From contig NTMA01000006.1 in the NCBI GenBank assembly GCA_002917075.1, positions 767,382-831,381 on the forward strand: DNA of 64,000 nucleotides. The letters are read 5' to 3'. Source of the stretch: Hawksworthiomyces lignivorus (taxonomy: Eukaryota; Ascomycota; Sordariomycetes; Ophiostomatales; Ophiostomataceae). The position numbers and the translations under genes are program-made. The notes beneath the pieces were generated by a model that saw only the letters and a list, made by a program, of their open reading frames with translations, ran no database searches and was not told the DNA's origin. Position 1 is the first letter of the stretch. Every line of letters begins with the position of its first letter. Of the stretch, positions 46,523-56,549 are shown piece by piece.

Positions 46523-48527
46523 GGCGGGTGCAGGCGAGAGAGAAGAAACAGAGACAAGTAAAAAAAAAAAGGGAAAGAGGCGGGAGCGCTCAGTTCTTGC
46601 AGTGTGACTCTTACCTCTTTTCCTCTTCTTTTTTGACGCAATTAGATTATTTGATTCACGGGACACAAACACGCTCTGGGACAGAGCAAGATAGTCTCGC
46701 CATACGGGGAGCAAAGTCTGTATTTTTAGGAATGTACAAGCAAAACACGGAACGGTCAGTCAAGAGCGCAGAGCCGCTTTCTAACTACCTAGTCTATCTA
46801 ATATTACGCTTTTATGGTGTTCTGCTGTGAACAAGAGAGAAAATGCCACGGGCTACCTTGGGCAATCTAGCTGCCTTCAATGTGAGTGAGCACCGCCGCC
46901 GCCCAGTTGCGCGAGCGCGAGCCTTGCCACGGCTTCGACGATCGGGCCAACTTTCAGAAGCAGTTTTGTGTGACGACGGCCCCAGGGACCAATGACAGCC
47001 GGCCAGACGTCACCGACAGCCAAATTGGCCAGCGCATCGCAATCCTTTTCCCGACCTGCAGCTCTGCATTGATGACAAGGTTCGCTTGTCTTCTGCCCTT
47101 GTGTGGCATAACCGAAATAGAATGGGCCAGCAGGCCCCGTACTCTTCCTTTTTGCTTCCGTGGCCCTTCTTCTCTCTGACTTCGCTTCTCGTATCTTAAT
47201 CTCCTCTCCCCCCACTTCCAGCAGCTCGGTTTCATAAACAAGTAATTTCCTGTCATTGCACAAATCACCACTAGAATTCCCTCCCTCTGCTGTCAGCATG
47301 TAATATAGAGAAGGCTTAATCTTTTTCTGGTCTACTTTTTCAGCTCGCATGGTGCACTACACTACGGAGTACACTGCTCCAGCAGCCACCCCGTACGAGT
47401 ACGATAGATAGACATCCAGGTATATGTATGTAATGTGTGTACGTGCAGAGCCATGGTACCGATGAGTTTCAGCGCCTATTACAGTGCACATACTGCTGGG
47501 CGCTGGTTAGTGTGTATAGTCCTTGTTTCGTTTGTTCTTACGACACAAAGAGAAGGTGAAAATGCGCCAGATGCCCCACTATAAGCAGCCCCTGCAACAG
47601 GTCGAATCCGCGCTAGCGATCCGTCAAACAGGCGGATAACAGCAGCAGAAGAAGCCAAGCCCAAAGCCTCCGTGCCCCAAAGCCCCTCCTCTTCTCCTCC
47701 GCCATCAGCCCTTTCCCACTGTTTACTACGAGTAGTACTTAGTTATTACTACTACTGCGACTGCCGCGTCTTTTACTACTTCCCGCTACTGTTTACTGCT
47801 GCTACTGCTACCACTACTGCCACTATTGCTGCTACTGCTTGCCGCTACGTCGTAACTGTTGATAACTCTTTAACTCCATTTCTTTCATCCCCCCCCCCCC
47901 CCCCCCCCCCCCCCAAAAAGAAAAAGAACAGCCATAGCATAGCCATCCATCCCATAACCTCCCCATACATACCTCCCATACCTCTCATTTCCCATTCTTC
48001 CTCTGCCCTCTCCCTTCCCGTCTGTTTCCCTCTTCTCATATATCGTCGAGCCGCTTCTCTACTCAATCCTAGATTCCTTTGCTGCAGCCCTGCACGGCTT
48101 CTTCTCCAGCCCGGCAACCTTTCCCCTCTCCTCTCGTCCCCCAATCCCTTGCTTCGACTTTTCTGGGACCGCAGCCCACTTCTCCCGCCTCTTTTTCTTT
48201 GTGCGCTTGGCCCTCTCGGCTTAATTTATACCATACATTCTGCATTGCATACAGTGTACGCATACTACAAAGACAGAGCCTCGAGAAAAAGCGAAAAAAT
48301 TAAAAATTTATATCCACCATACTTTGCTAGCCGGCCCACCTCCTCGGCAACGGACGCAGGGAGACTGCACCAAAAATCAACAAAAATACAAAGGAGAGCA
48401 AGACAATCTGGCGGCATCGGCCTGAGGAAGTGATAGGAAGACGAAAACCCACAGGAATAGCAAGGGGGAGAGAGAACGACTACTTTTTTTTTCTGCTCGC
48501 TTCGGATCGGGAACTCGGCCAAAGGCG
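46523..48527. other. 2-kb intergenic region with simple repeats
   Basis: No supported gene. From 47680 to 48270 the plus strand is pyrimidine-rich, with irregular ACT/CTG triplets (47745-47850). A minus-strand open frame at 46877-47350 has no family features. The right end should contain the promoter and leader of the Ran-binding protein gene. Confidence 0.55.
47889..47914 (+). repeat. Homopolymer run of 26 C
   Basis: Uninterrupted C tract on the plus strand, followed directly by an A-rich stretch. It lies about 600 bp upstream of the Ran-binding protein start, in non-coding sequence. The exact length is prone to sequencing error and replication slippage. Confidence 0.9.
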
Positions 48528-50678
48528 ATGGCAGGCACAGACACGGCCTCGGCGGCCGCCTCCGGCAGCGAGAGCCCCAAGGAAGACGCGGCTACCAAGT
48601 CCGCACGGGAGGAGCTGAAGCACACAGTGATCTCGGAGAAGCTGCAGCACCAGCGGCGGGCTGACCTCGACGACGGACAGGACACAGACAAGCAGCAGCA
48701 GCAGCGACAAAGAGGGGCCACGCCGGACAGCACGACGCGGCTGGGGCCGCCACACTACGACGCCCTCAAGGACCAAGTCTCGTCGCCCAAGAAGAAGCGC
48801 GCCTACGAAGAGGTCGATGACGGCGACGACGACAGCAGCGCCAATTTCAACCACACCACCAAGGCCCAAGACGGGGCCAAGAAGAACAAGGACGACCAGA
48901 GCGACGGCGGCGCCGACACGGCCCCCGCGTCGTCAGGCGGCAGCCCAGGCGGTGGCGGCAGCGGGGGTGGCAGCCGCTCAGAGCCCGAGAAGAAGCGGTT
49001 ACGAGACAAGCTCGCAGAAGAGGCCGCAGGCGACGCAAAGACGGGAGATGTAGGTTTTTCTTTTTTCTTTTTCCTTTTTCTTCTTTTTCCCCTCTTCAGT
49101 ATCATCGACACAGACTTGAATTCGTTTTTGTTCGGGCTTATCGCTTCTTGGCATGCATGACTGACCTCACGACCTGGGCAAAGACCTCCACAGTGACAGC
49201 AGCTTCAAAAGACGACAAGACCGCTGGCGCACCCTCCTCCTCCTCCGCCTCCACCTCTGCTTTTGCATCGTCCGGCTTTGCCAAGCTGACGAGCTCCGCC
49301 TCGCCCTTTGGTGCCCTCGGCGGCGCTGGCGCTTCCGGCACACCTTCCTTATTCGGATCGTCCACATCCTCTGCCTCGCCCTTTGGTGCCCTAGGCGCTA
49401 CCACAGCAGCCACAACAAAGCCCGCCTCGCCATTATCGGGCGCAGCATTAGCCTCACCGCCAAAGTTGACCTTTGGTGGGGGTGCCGCTTCCCCGTTTGC
49501 TAGCCTGCAGGCGTCCTCCGCCTCGAAGAGCGTCTTTGGGAGCGCGTTCGGCGGCGGCGCCACAGGGACCAGCGGCTTTGGCGGCATCGGCAGCAGCGGC
49601 GGCAGCAGCTTCGGCAGCGTGGGTGGCGGCTTCGGCAGCGTTGGCACCGGTACCACAGGGAGCCTCTTTGGCGGCCCCCTCTCGGGACCCGGCCTCACCA
49701 GTTTTGCCAAGCCCGGTGCGACCTTTAAGAGCGACAAGCCGGCGAGGCCGTTTGGTGCTCCGGAGAGCGAGGAGGAGGAGAGCAACGACGAAGACTCGGG
49801 CGCCGACGAGGACGAGAACGGCGACGACGACGGCGGCAGCGGCGCCGGTGAAGAGGGAGCTGGCGACGCAAAAGAGGCCGAGGGGGGCGAGGAGCGCACC
49901 AAAGACGAGAAGAAGAAGCGGCTGCAGCGAGGTACGATTGCCAATTGTTTTTCCTTTGTCCTTTTTGCCTTTTTTTTTTTTTTTTCTAACATCCATACCT
50001 AGTGGCGGTTGACGACGGTGAGGCCGGCGAGGCGACGCTGCTGCAGGTACGCGCGCGCATGTACTACCTGGACAAGGACCAGGGCGGCTGGAAGGAGCGC
50101 GGCGCCGGCACCCTCAAGGTCAACGTGCCCGAGCACTGCGTCGAGTACGACCGCGACGGCGGCGTCATCCCGGCGTCCTTTGACGCGTCGACGCTGGGCG
50201 GCGACGAGGACGACGGCGCCGACGAGGACGACGAGGACGAGGACAAGAGCGAGGGTGATGGCGAGGGGGCCAAGAGCGAGGCCGACTCCGCCGCCGCGTC
50301 GGCACCGCGCGCCGGCACCGGCCTCGCCGCCCTGCCCAAGCGCAACGTCGTGCGCCTCATCATGCGCCAGGACTCGACCCACCGCGTCATCCTCAACACC
50401 GTCGTCCTCGCCGCCACCGACTTCACCGAGCGCCAGACGCTCAAAGCCGCCGCCGTCCTCTTCACCGCCTTTGAGGGCGAGGACGCCAAGCCCGTTGGCG
50501 TGCAGATCAAGGTATGGATTTTTTTTTGGTTTTTTTTTGTGAATAGGCGCTCTATTGTTATGCTTTCTTTATTCTTTCCCGGCAAAAGGCTGACGCACGA
50601 GAACAGATGAGTGTCGCCAACGCAAAGTCCTTCCTCACTATGATGGACGGCATACAGCGAGAGCTCCGGGGCGACTGA
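48528..50678 (+). CDS. yrb2: Yrb2/RanBP3-like Ran-binding nuclear transport factor
   Basis: Four exons, 48528-49049, 49184-49931, 50003-50511 and 50607-50678, give 616 residues. The N-terminus is charged with a nuclear-signal-like PKKKR. The middle is rich in Ser/Gly/Phe with FG-type motifs (SPFGAL, SVFGSAFGG, GFGGIG, SLFGG) as in proteins that touch the nuclear pore. The C-terminal RanBD1 domain starts at ATLLQVRARMYYLDKD and continues through GWKERGAGTLKVNV and NVVRLIMRQDSTHRVILNT, ending in the tiny last exon (MSVANAKSFLTMM). Yrb2/RanBP3 proteins bind RanGTP and assist Crm1-dependent export. The RanBD is split by a very acidic insertion (about 50200-50290). The 3-prime end of intron 1 is uncertain: an acceptor at 49099 would also keep frame and add 28 residues. 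I prefer 49183 because of the CTGAC branch site just upstream. Confidence 0.87.
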
Positions 50679-51314
50679 GTGAGCCGCCCCTGCGCCGGCT
50701 GTGGGGAGAGATGAAACAAGGAAAATGTCACTTCTGCAGGAGGGATGCGTTCCGCTTCCACGAGAGACGTAGAAGCGGTGTCTAGGCCTGTTTCTACTAG
50801 TCCACACGATGGAAAATGGCGGACAACCAGCGAGAAGCTTTTTGTCCAAGGCTAGCACGGGAATACCCGGTGGAAGATGAAAGAGCAAAGCGAGTGCGAT
50901 TTGAGGCACGCCCGGCCTCGATCGGCTCATGCTCGCCGTACGAGAAGTGGATGACAAGGAGGGTAAACTCAGGAGCATATAAGCATTTCAAAGGAACGAC
51001 AGGAAGGACGGACGGAGCGATGGTTTGGGTGGTGTCTGTTCAGGCGAAAACAAAATAAAATGGAGCAGGAGAAGGGATGTTTTTTCCAAAGGGTAGAGGA
51101 GTTTTTTTTTTTAACTTTTACTTTTATTTTCTTGATGTGTTTTGCCGAATTTGTATATATGCCTTATCCTCCAGTCTCCTCTCTTGAGCTGCGCAAGGTA
51201 AAAAGGCTCTCACAGGCGATGCGTGGCAGGGCTCTGGCAGGTAATCCCTCCAGACATCCCACCCTCAAGGCTGTGTCTCATCTTGCTATATCTGATTTCC
51301 TTTGTTTTGTTATT
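50679..51314. other. Intergenic region before the Gag-like duplication
   Basis: Holds the 3-prime flank of the Ran-binding protein gene. No gene or RNA seen. Confidence 0.55.
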
Positions 51315-52886
51315 CTTTTGCTCTAATATTAAAGTTGAATCTTGAAAATCTGCGCATAAGTAGTTTTTGACTTCCTAAGTGACAAGAGATATCTCGTGTT
51401 CGCCTATGTCCTCGAATTAATGCAGCAGTGCGCCTATCTCCTTTTCCCATGCGATGTCGTTTTTCCAAAGATGCCTCGTGCCGATTATGCTTGTCGGAAG
51501 TTCCGTATTTGTAGATCGTTCTGCCGCTTGCTGAGGATAGCGTCGTCGGCCCCATCCGCAGTCTTCGCATCAGCAGCTGCGGCCATCACAAGCGGAAGGC
51601 TTCTAGCTGCTGCTTTTGTCATTCTCGAGCAAATCACTCTTTTACGTGCGCCTCTTCGATAGACGCGCGCCTCTCCTCCTCCATCTCGACCACGCGCACC
51701 ATGAGAGTCGGCACGAGACAGTTGAGGTCGCTCAAGTCCGCCGTGCGCAGCTCACGGAATTCTACAGCGATTGCGGCGCAACGGGTGTCGCCGAGCGCCT
51801 CAAGCGGCTGCAGGAGCTCGCAGCCGTAGCGGTAGGAGTTGTCACCGATAGCGTCGATGGAAATCTGTCGGCGCTAGATGTCAGCAACCTGCGCAAGGTA
51901 CGCGACCAGCTGAGGCGCCCGGACCTGGACCGGCGGCCCACACAGCTTCTTCCACATAGCGTTGAGCTGCTTGTCGTAGTTGTCTCCCAACAAGATGAAG
52001 GGGGATACTCTTGAGGATGCCACGCGCTCTCACCACCGAGCCGACCGGTTGCGATCGTGTGCCGGCATTCGACACGCAACAGCACAGGTAGGGCGACAGA
52101 GACGCGAGCATGGCTCGCCGCAGCCGGGCCTCGTCCCGGTTGTAGTCTCTCCAGCGCTGGTAGCGGGTCGAAAAGTGCCGGTCGCCATCCGCTGGCTCCG
52201 CGGGGGGCTGCTGCACCTGGCTGTCGCCGACGGTCGGGTTCACGTATTCCTACAGCGACAGCTCCTGCGACAGCAGCACCACGGCGTCGATCTAGTCGTC
52301 CCACTGCCAGCGGCTCTCTAGCCGAGGGAGAAGTCCGTCGGCAGCTCCCGGAAACCGCGCCTCGTTGGTCCAAGGAACGGACATGGCTAGGTGTTCTTTT
52401 CCTTCTTTTCTTTCTTTCTTTCTTTCTTTCTTATGTTTTATTTCATTTTTTTCTTCTTCGCCACGTTTCAGTTTTGCCAAATGCTGGAATTCAGCAAGTC
52501 CTCTGCCTGCTCCATATGCCAGTTGACAGTTCGTAGAATTGCCTACACAAGTACAAGGAAAGATGCACTGTTAGATACACAGAGAAAAATCAATGTCTCT
52601 TGCTGTCTCAAGAAAAAAAAAGAATCCTCCGCAGATAGATTTGCATAGCTCGCAGCTACAATTCCTTTGCGCCTACTGTGCCAATTCAGCCTCACAGCCT
52701 CACGGCTCTGTCCGGGCTGACAGATTGGCCAGTTGAAGAAAAAAAAAGCACTTTTGTTAACCTCTTTGTGCACTATAGAGTAACGGCCTAGCAAATTCAT
52801 TGTTTGATAAAAAGGTAATATACGTTATAGATATATTAATATATGTAACGAGTGCTCTGTATAGGACTTATACAAATTAACGTACA
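51315..52886 (-). repeat. Tandem duplication unit A (decayed copy)
   Basis: About 1.57 kb that is similar along its length to unit B at 52911-54438. Shared blocks include the TTGAAAATCTGCGC-like segment at 51339 (52937 in B), the Gag-like coding stretch, the CCTCACGGCTCT segment near 52695 (54262 in B), and TACGTTATAGATATATTAAT near 52822 (54371 in B). Boundaries are approximate because divergence is high at the ends. Confidence 0.8.
51390..52384 (-). pseudogene. Decayed Copia-Gag-like gene
   Basis: Minus-strand copy of the Gag-like ORF at 53002-53862. The alignment is clear by eye: GLLPRLES, VVLLSQELSL, EYVNP, PPAEPADGDRHFSTRYQRWRDYNRDEARLRRA and LASLSPYL. It is broken by at least two stops where the intact copy has Trp (near 52302 and 52245) and by frame changes after about 52080. 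Both Trp codons became TAG, i.e. C-to-T changes in CpA on the plus strand. It cannot make a full product. Confidence 0.75.
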
Positions 52887-52910
52887 TATAAAAAATAGAA
52901 AAAATAGCTG

Positions 52911-54438
52911 TTCCTTTGCTCCAACATAAAGCTGTACCTTGAAATCTGCGCGGTGCCGTGCTGGTGTACAAATGATTTTTGACTAAGTGGCAAGACATGT
53001 CTCATGTTCGCTTGTACCCTCGAATGAATGCAACAGGACTTCTTCCTGCTTTCTTCATGCTACTACTGCTGCCATTTCCGCCACTGCTGCCGTCACGGCC
53101 AGCATCGGCAGGCAGATCTGGCGGCACAGCGGCGCTGTCTTTCACCTGCGACTCTTCGGTGGATGCGTCCTTGGCTCTCTCCGCTTCCGCTATGTCGTCA
53201 GCGCGCCTCTTGAGTGTCTCCAGGAGCCGGTCAAGGTCTCTCCCGGTTACCTCGGGCAGCTCGCGAAAGCGTGCGGCAATGGCGGCGCACGGGCCGTCGT
53301 CGATCGCCTTCAGCGGCTGTAGGAGCTCGGTGCCGAAGCGCCGGGCGCTGTCACCGGAGGCGCCCTCGCCGCATAGCTTGTGCAGCAGGACGGCGACCTG
53401 CGTCAGGTACGCGCCCAGGTGCGGCGCGCGCACCTGGGACATCGGCCCGCACAGCGCCTTCCACTGGTCCTCCAGCTCCGCGCGGTAGAGCGCGTTGTCG
53501 GGGATTACGGCAAGGCGCGCCATCTGGAGGAGGCCGCTCACGCCGTGCGCCATGGCGACCATCCCTAGATGCTCGTAGAGGAAGGGCGAGAGAGACGCGA
53601 GCACGGCGCGCCGCAGCCGGGCCTCGTCGCGGTTGTAGTCCCTCCAGCGCTGGTAGCGGGCTGAAAAGTGCGGGTCGTCGTCCGCGGGCTCCGCGGGCGG
53701 CCGCCGCCGCTCGGCGTCGTTGGCGCGCGGGTCCACGTACTCCCACAGCGACAGCTCCTGCGCAAGCAGCGCCACGGCGTCGAACCAGTCGTGAAACTGT
53801 TGGTGGTTCTCCAGCCGGGGGAGGAGCCCGCTGGCCGCCCTCCAATCCTGCGTCTTGTCCATCTTTGGAAAGGGCGCGGCGGGATTCTGTCTCTGTCTCT
53901 TTTCTATATTTTTCTTTGATTTTTCTTTGCCGTATTCAGGTTCGCCAAAAGCTAGAACCGATCTCTTTTCAAGTTAGTTTCATATGTTACTCTGTCCTGT
54001 GTGTTGGGTTGTCTAGCCGCGGTAGCAGGCTGTTTACTTGTGTCTCGACTTTCGTCTGCACGCTGGAGGCTGTAGTAGTTGGCGTAGTCGACCATCAGGA
54101 AGCAGAATTTTGCTTCAAGCAGGACGACAGATGTGCAGTCTGATGTACACAATATAGAGAAATCTTTCATTGCTGCCTGCAAAACAAATTCCATTCCGCA
54201 GCAGGAGATACAACTATTCTGTGCTTTTGCTAAGCTACGGCAGCAGGCAGCATCATAGCCTCACGGCTCTATTTGAGCCTATCAGACTCGCCAGCGAAAT
54301 ACGAAAAACTTTGTTCGTGTTAGTGAAACGGCCTGACAAAATTTATTGTTCAAAAAAAAAAAAGTTGATATACGTTATAGATATATTAATACATATGATG
54401 AGAGTTCTGTATGGCACTTACACGGATTGATGTAGACA
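52911..54438 (-). repeat. Tandem duplication unit B (copy with intact ORF)
   Basis: About 1.53 kb, directly repeated with unit A. It carries the uninterrupted Gag-like ORF plus about 570 bp upstream of it (minus sense) and about 90 bp downstream. I did not find clear long terminal repeats within the unit. The right boundary lies about 50 bp before the first tRNA-Gln gene. Confidence 0.8.
53002..53862 (-). CDS. Copia-Gag-like protein, no Pol
   Basis: Uninterrupted 286-residue ORF from ATG at 53862 to TGA at 53002. The N-terminal half follows the pattern of Ty1/Copia Gag capsid regions: LLPRLENHQQFHDWFDAVAL, ELSLWEYVDP, a Pro/Glu-rich stretch, then FSARYQRWRDYNRDEARLRR and LASLSPFLYEHL. The middle part has helix-forming sequence (MARLAVIPDN, WKALCGPM). 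The C-terminus is Ser/Gly/Asp-rich and basic (MKKAGRSP). No zinc knuckle, protease, integrase or reverse transcriptase follows. It could be a solo Gag fragment, a domesticated gag gene, or part of a non-autonomous element. High third-position GC and an intact frame beside a broken copy favour some constraint, but one copy could simply be younger. Family assignment is by pattern only. Confidence 0.6.
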   Translation of the reverse strand: MDKTQDWRAASGLLPRLENHQQFHDWFDAVALLAQELSLWEYVDPRANDAERRRPPAEPADDDPHFSARYQRWRDYNRDEARLRRAVLASLSPFLYEHLGMVAMAHGVSGLLQMARLAVIPDNALYRAELEDQWKALCGPMSQVRAPHLGAYLTQVAVLLHKLCGEGASGDSARRFGTELLQPLKAIDDGPCAAIAARFRELPEVTGRDLDRLLETLKRRADDIAEAERAKDASTEESQVKDSAAVPPDLPADAGRDGSSGGNGSSSSMKKAGRSPVAFIRGYKRT

Positions 54439-54488
54439 AAAAAAAAAAAAAGAAAAGAAGTTTCAAAAAAAAAAGAAGACGGATGTCA

Positions 54489-54573
54489 AGGTCCTACCCG
54501 GATTCGAACCAGGGTTCTCAGGAAGTTGTAGACAAATCAAAACCTGATGTCCTAACCGCTAGACTATAGGACC
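54489..54573 (-). tRNA. tRNA-Gln(TTG) with 13-nt intron
   Basis: Folds as a cloverleaf: acceptor GGTCCTA/TAGGACC, D-arm GTCT...GGAC, anticodon stem TCAGG/CCTGA, T-arm CCTGG-TTCGAAT-CCGGG, discriminator T. The anticodon loop reads TTTTGA, so anticodon TTG at 54540-54538 (reads CAA). A 13-nt intron at 54536-54524 sits after position 37, the standard place for nuclear tRNA introns. T-rich sequence on the minus strand just downstream (54466-54475 and below) can end Pol III transcription. Confidence 0.9.
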
Positions 54574-55242
54574 CGTTTTGTTGGCGAGATTCGAACCAAT
54601 TATCGGGTTTACATAGGGAGCGAAACTGCCAAAGAATGATAACTATTTATACATGGTTGTCGTCCGCAAGATCCTCCAGGTACTTCGACATCGCACTGCT
54701 GGATCGATCCAGCAGAGGTTGTGGATGGCTGATTGACACCATGGCTTAATACTTGGGCAACATTAAGACCTGTTTGTATGGCTTCGTGGTATGAAGGCAC
54801 TTTGCCTGAACTGATAGCCTGGCAGTCCCTTAAACAACTTGGCTTCTCGTCCTCAAATTTGCATATTTGTAATAGAACAAAGCTGATGTCTCATGGCCGG
54901 AGATTTTTCTGCGCCGCATTTCAATCGTGACATAACTCAGTGCCAGTGCCAGTGGCGCTACCCGTTATGTCAAAGACAGAACCTATGTACTCTCTCACAT
55001 TTCTTCTCCAAGCAGTAATTGGTATTACCATTGTATGTCCGTTCCGTATACTAATAACCCGTAGACACTTTGTCTCTGTACTACCCATGGTGGAACTTTA
55101 TCTAGAGCTAATTGAATGCCAAGCGGCTCTCGACCAAGATTGTAGTGATCCACTTCACAACAAGACGGAATGAGGCAATGAAAGTCGTTCATTATCCGTC
55201 GCTTTAAATCTCTGAATAATCTCGAAACCCGGCCATACAAAC
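54574..55242. other. Spacer within the tRNA-Gln cluster
   Basis: Between the minus-strand tRNA-Gln(TTG) and the first plus-strand tRNA-Gln(CTG). No gene supported. A minus open frame at 54609-54800 and plus frames around 54733-55173 are short and unrecognised. A GATTCGAACC segment at 54588-54597 looks like a lone tRNA T-arm without the rest of a gene. Confidence 0.5.
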
Positions 55243-55331
55243 GGTCTTGTAGTCTAGTGGTTAGGACATCAGGTTCTGATCTTCCGATTAGGATCCTCCT
55301 GAGAGCCCCGGTTCAATTCCGGGCAGGACCT
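55243..55331 (+). tRNA. tRNA-Gln(CTG) with 17-nt intron, copy 1
   Basis: Acceptor GGTCTTG/CAGGACC, D-arm GTCT...GGAC, anticodon stem TCAGG/CCTGA, T-arm CCCGG-TTCAATT-CCGGG, discriminator T. The loop reads TTCTGA, giving anticodon CTG at 55276-55278 (reads CAG). The intron is 55280-55296. It differs from the other two CTG copies at a few stem and T-loop bases, all keeping pairing. A T run follows at about 55343. Confidence 0.92.
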
Positions 55332-55421
55332 TCATTTCTAGATTTTTTATTTTTTTTCTCCTAAAAACATCCTGCCGTCACGCTTTTAAATCTCAAACAA
55401 GCGAGCGATTCTTCAACAAAC

Positions 55422-55508
55422 GGTCCTGTAGTCTAGCGGTTAGGACATCAGGTTCTGATTCTTCATCATGACCTCCTGAGAACCCCGGTTCGATTCCGGG
55501 CGGGACCT
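55422..55508 (+). tRNA. tRNA-Gln(CTG) with 15-nt intron, copy 2
   Basis: Acceptor GGTCCTG/CGGGACC, the same arms as copy 3, and a T-loop TTCGATT inside a canonical B box. Anticodon CTG is at 55455-55457, intron 55459-55473. The mature sequence appears identical to copy 3. T-rich terminator sequence starts at about 55512. Confidence 0.93.
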
Positions 55509-55598
55509 TCGTTTTCTTTTTTTGGTTTTTTGGTTTTTCCTTTATCTAGTCATCGCGAGCTTAAATCTGCAACAATGGTCCAATCCATCATTCAAAGC

Positions 55599-55687
55599 GG
55601 TCCTGTAGTCTAGCGGTTAGGACATCAGGTTCTGATTATTCAATTAGGATCTTCCTGAGAACCCCGGTTCGATTCCGGGCGGGACCT
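55599..55687 (+). tRNA. tRNA-Gln(CTG) with 17-nt intron, copy 3
   Basis: Cloverleaf as in copy 2, with anticodon CTG at 55632-55634 and intron 55636-55652. Its intron resembles that of copy 1 (both contain ATTAGGATC) more than that of copy 2. A short T run at 55691-55695 follows. Confidence 0.93.
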
Positions 55688-56533
55688 AGATTTTTGCTTT
55701 TGGCGTCACTTTGTTTTCTTTTTTTGCCCTCCAATTCTCTCTCTTTGAAATGGAAAAGAAAGCACTGTCTTCCTTTTTATTTATAATTTTTTTTCTTGTG
55801 AATATATGTACTCTGTATGCTTTTTTACTATATATAGTTATTAAGCAAGTGCACGTTGTCTCAGCTATTTCGTTAAAAGTAGAGGGTCGCCCCAGCTGCA
55901 AGGGGATTGGCCTCTCTTGTGTTGACGCGATACAGCACTTCCAATGATTCCTTTAGTAGGCTACTCATTTCCAATTTGTTATATACTAGCTTAGCACAGG
56001 TCGTCTCAGTATGAAAGGGAATAGATTGTATTTTAACGTGGCTTGGCGTATGGAACCCATGCAGTAACTTGTCTAGCTGGTCACGGATTTGTGCCAGTTG
56101 CAGATAAAAAAGTTGTCTCTCCAAACATATAATTCAGTCCCAACGCTGATGTGTGATGCCAATTGATCATCTGGCCACTGTTGTTAGGTTTTAGAATCTC
56201 TACAGAGGCAGAAACAATGAGGCATATATTTAAATTACTTTCTACCGATTTAAAAAAAGTTTAATATAAGCTCTTAAGGATTTGCCCACTCTATACAAAC
56301 ACCTCTTGTCTGTCAGAAGCCTGGGGCTGAAGAAAGCCATTAGAACTTCACGTGACATCGCGACAAATAGACGCTGGTCTTTTTCGCGTGGCGAGACAGT
56401 CCCCGCGTCGACCTTGAATTGAAATTCGCTTTTGACATGAGAATAGAGCTACCAACCAGCATCTCATTCTCTGAAGAAGAAGAATAGTTTAGAAGCAAAT
56501 GGACACTTGTTCTTTACTTTACTCTTGCACAGT
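55688..56533. other. Intergenic region before hrq1
   Basis: AT-rich, with no gene supported. It carries the promoter of the helicase gene. The last 40 bp contain an upstream ATG (described separately). Confidence 0.55.
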
Positions 56534-56549
56534 ATGGCCGATGCGGTGA
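56499..56549 (+). promoter_or_regulatory. Possible upstream ORF overlapping the hrq1 start
   Basis: ATG at 56499 opens 16 codons and ends at TGA 56547-56549, overlapping the helicase start codon (56534) in another frame. If transcription starts upstream of 56499, this would reduce initiation at the main ATG. Alternatively the CTTTACTCTTGCACAG just before the main ATG is a 3-prime splice site that removes it. Confidence 0.35.

Noticed and set aside
45629..46714. 361-codon open frame on the minus strand opposite the Yip1-family gene
   Set aside because: Composition is Gln/Arg/Ala artefact of GC-rich antisense. The plus strand shows membrane helices and family motifs.
47672..48433. 253-codon frame containing the poly-C run
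   Set aside because: Low-complexity Ser/Pro/Leu driven by pyrimidine and homopolymer sequence, with no family features.
54583..54612. tRNA-like GATTCGAACC segment beside the tRNA-Gln(TTG) gene
   Set aside because: Only a T-arm-like stretch. I could not form acceptor, D or anticodon arms around it.
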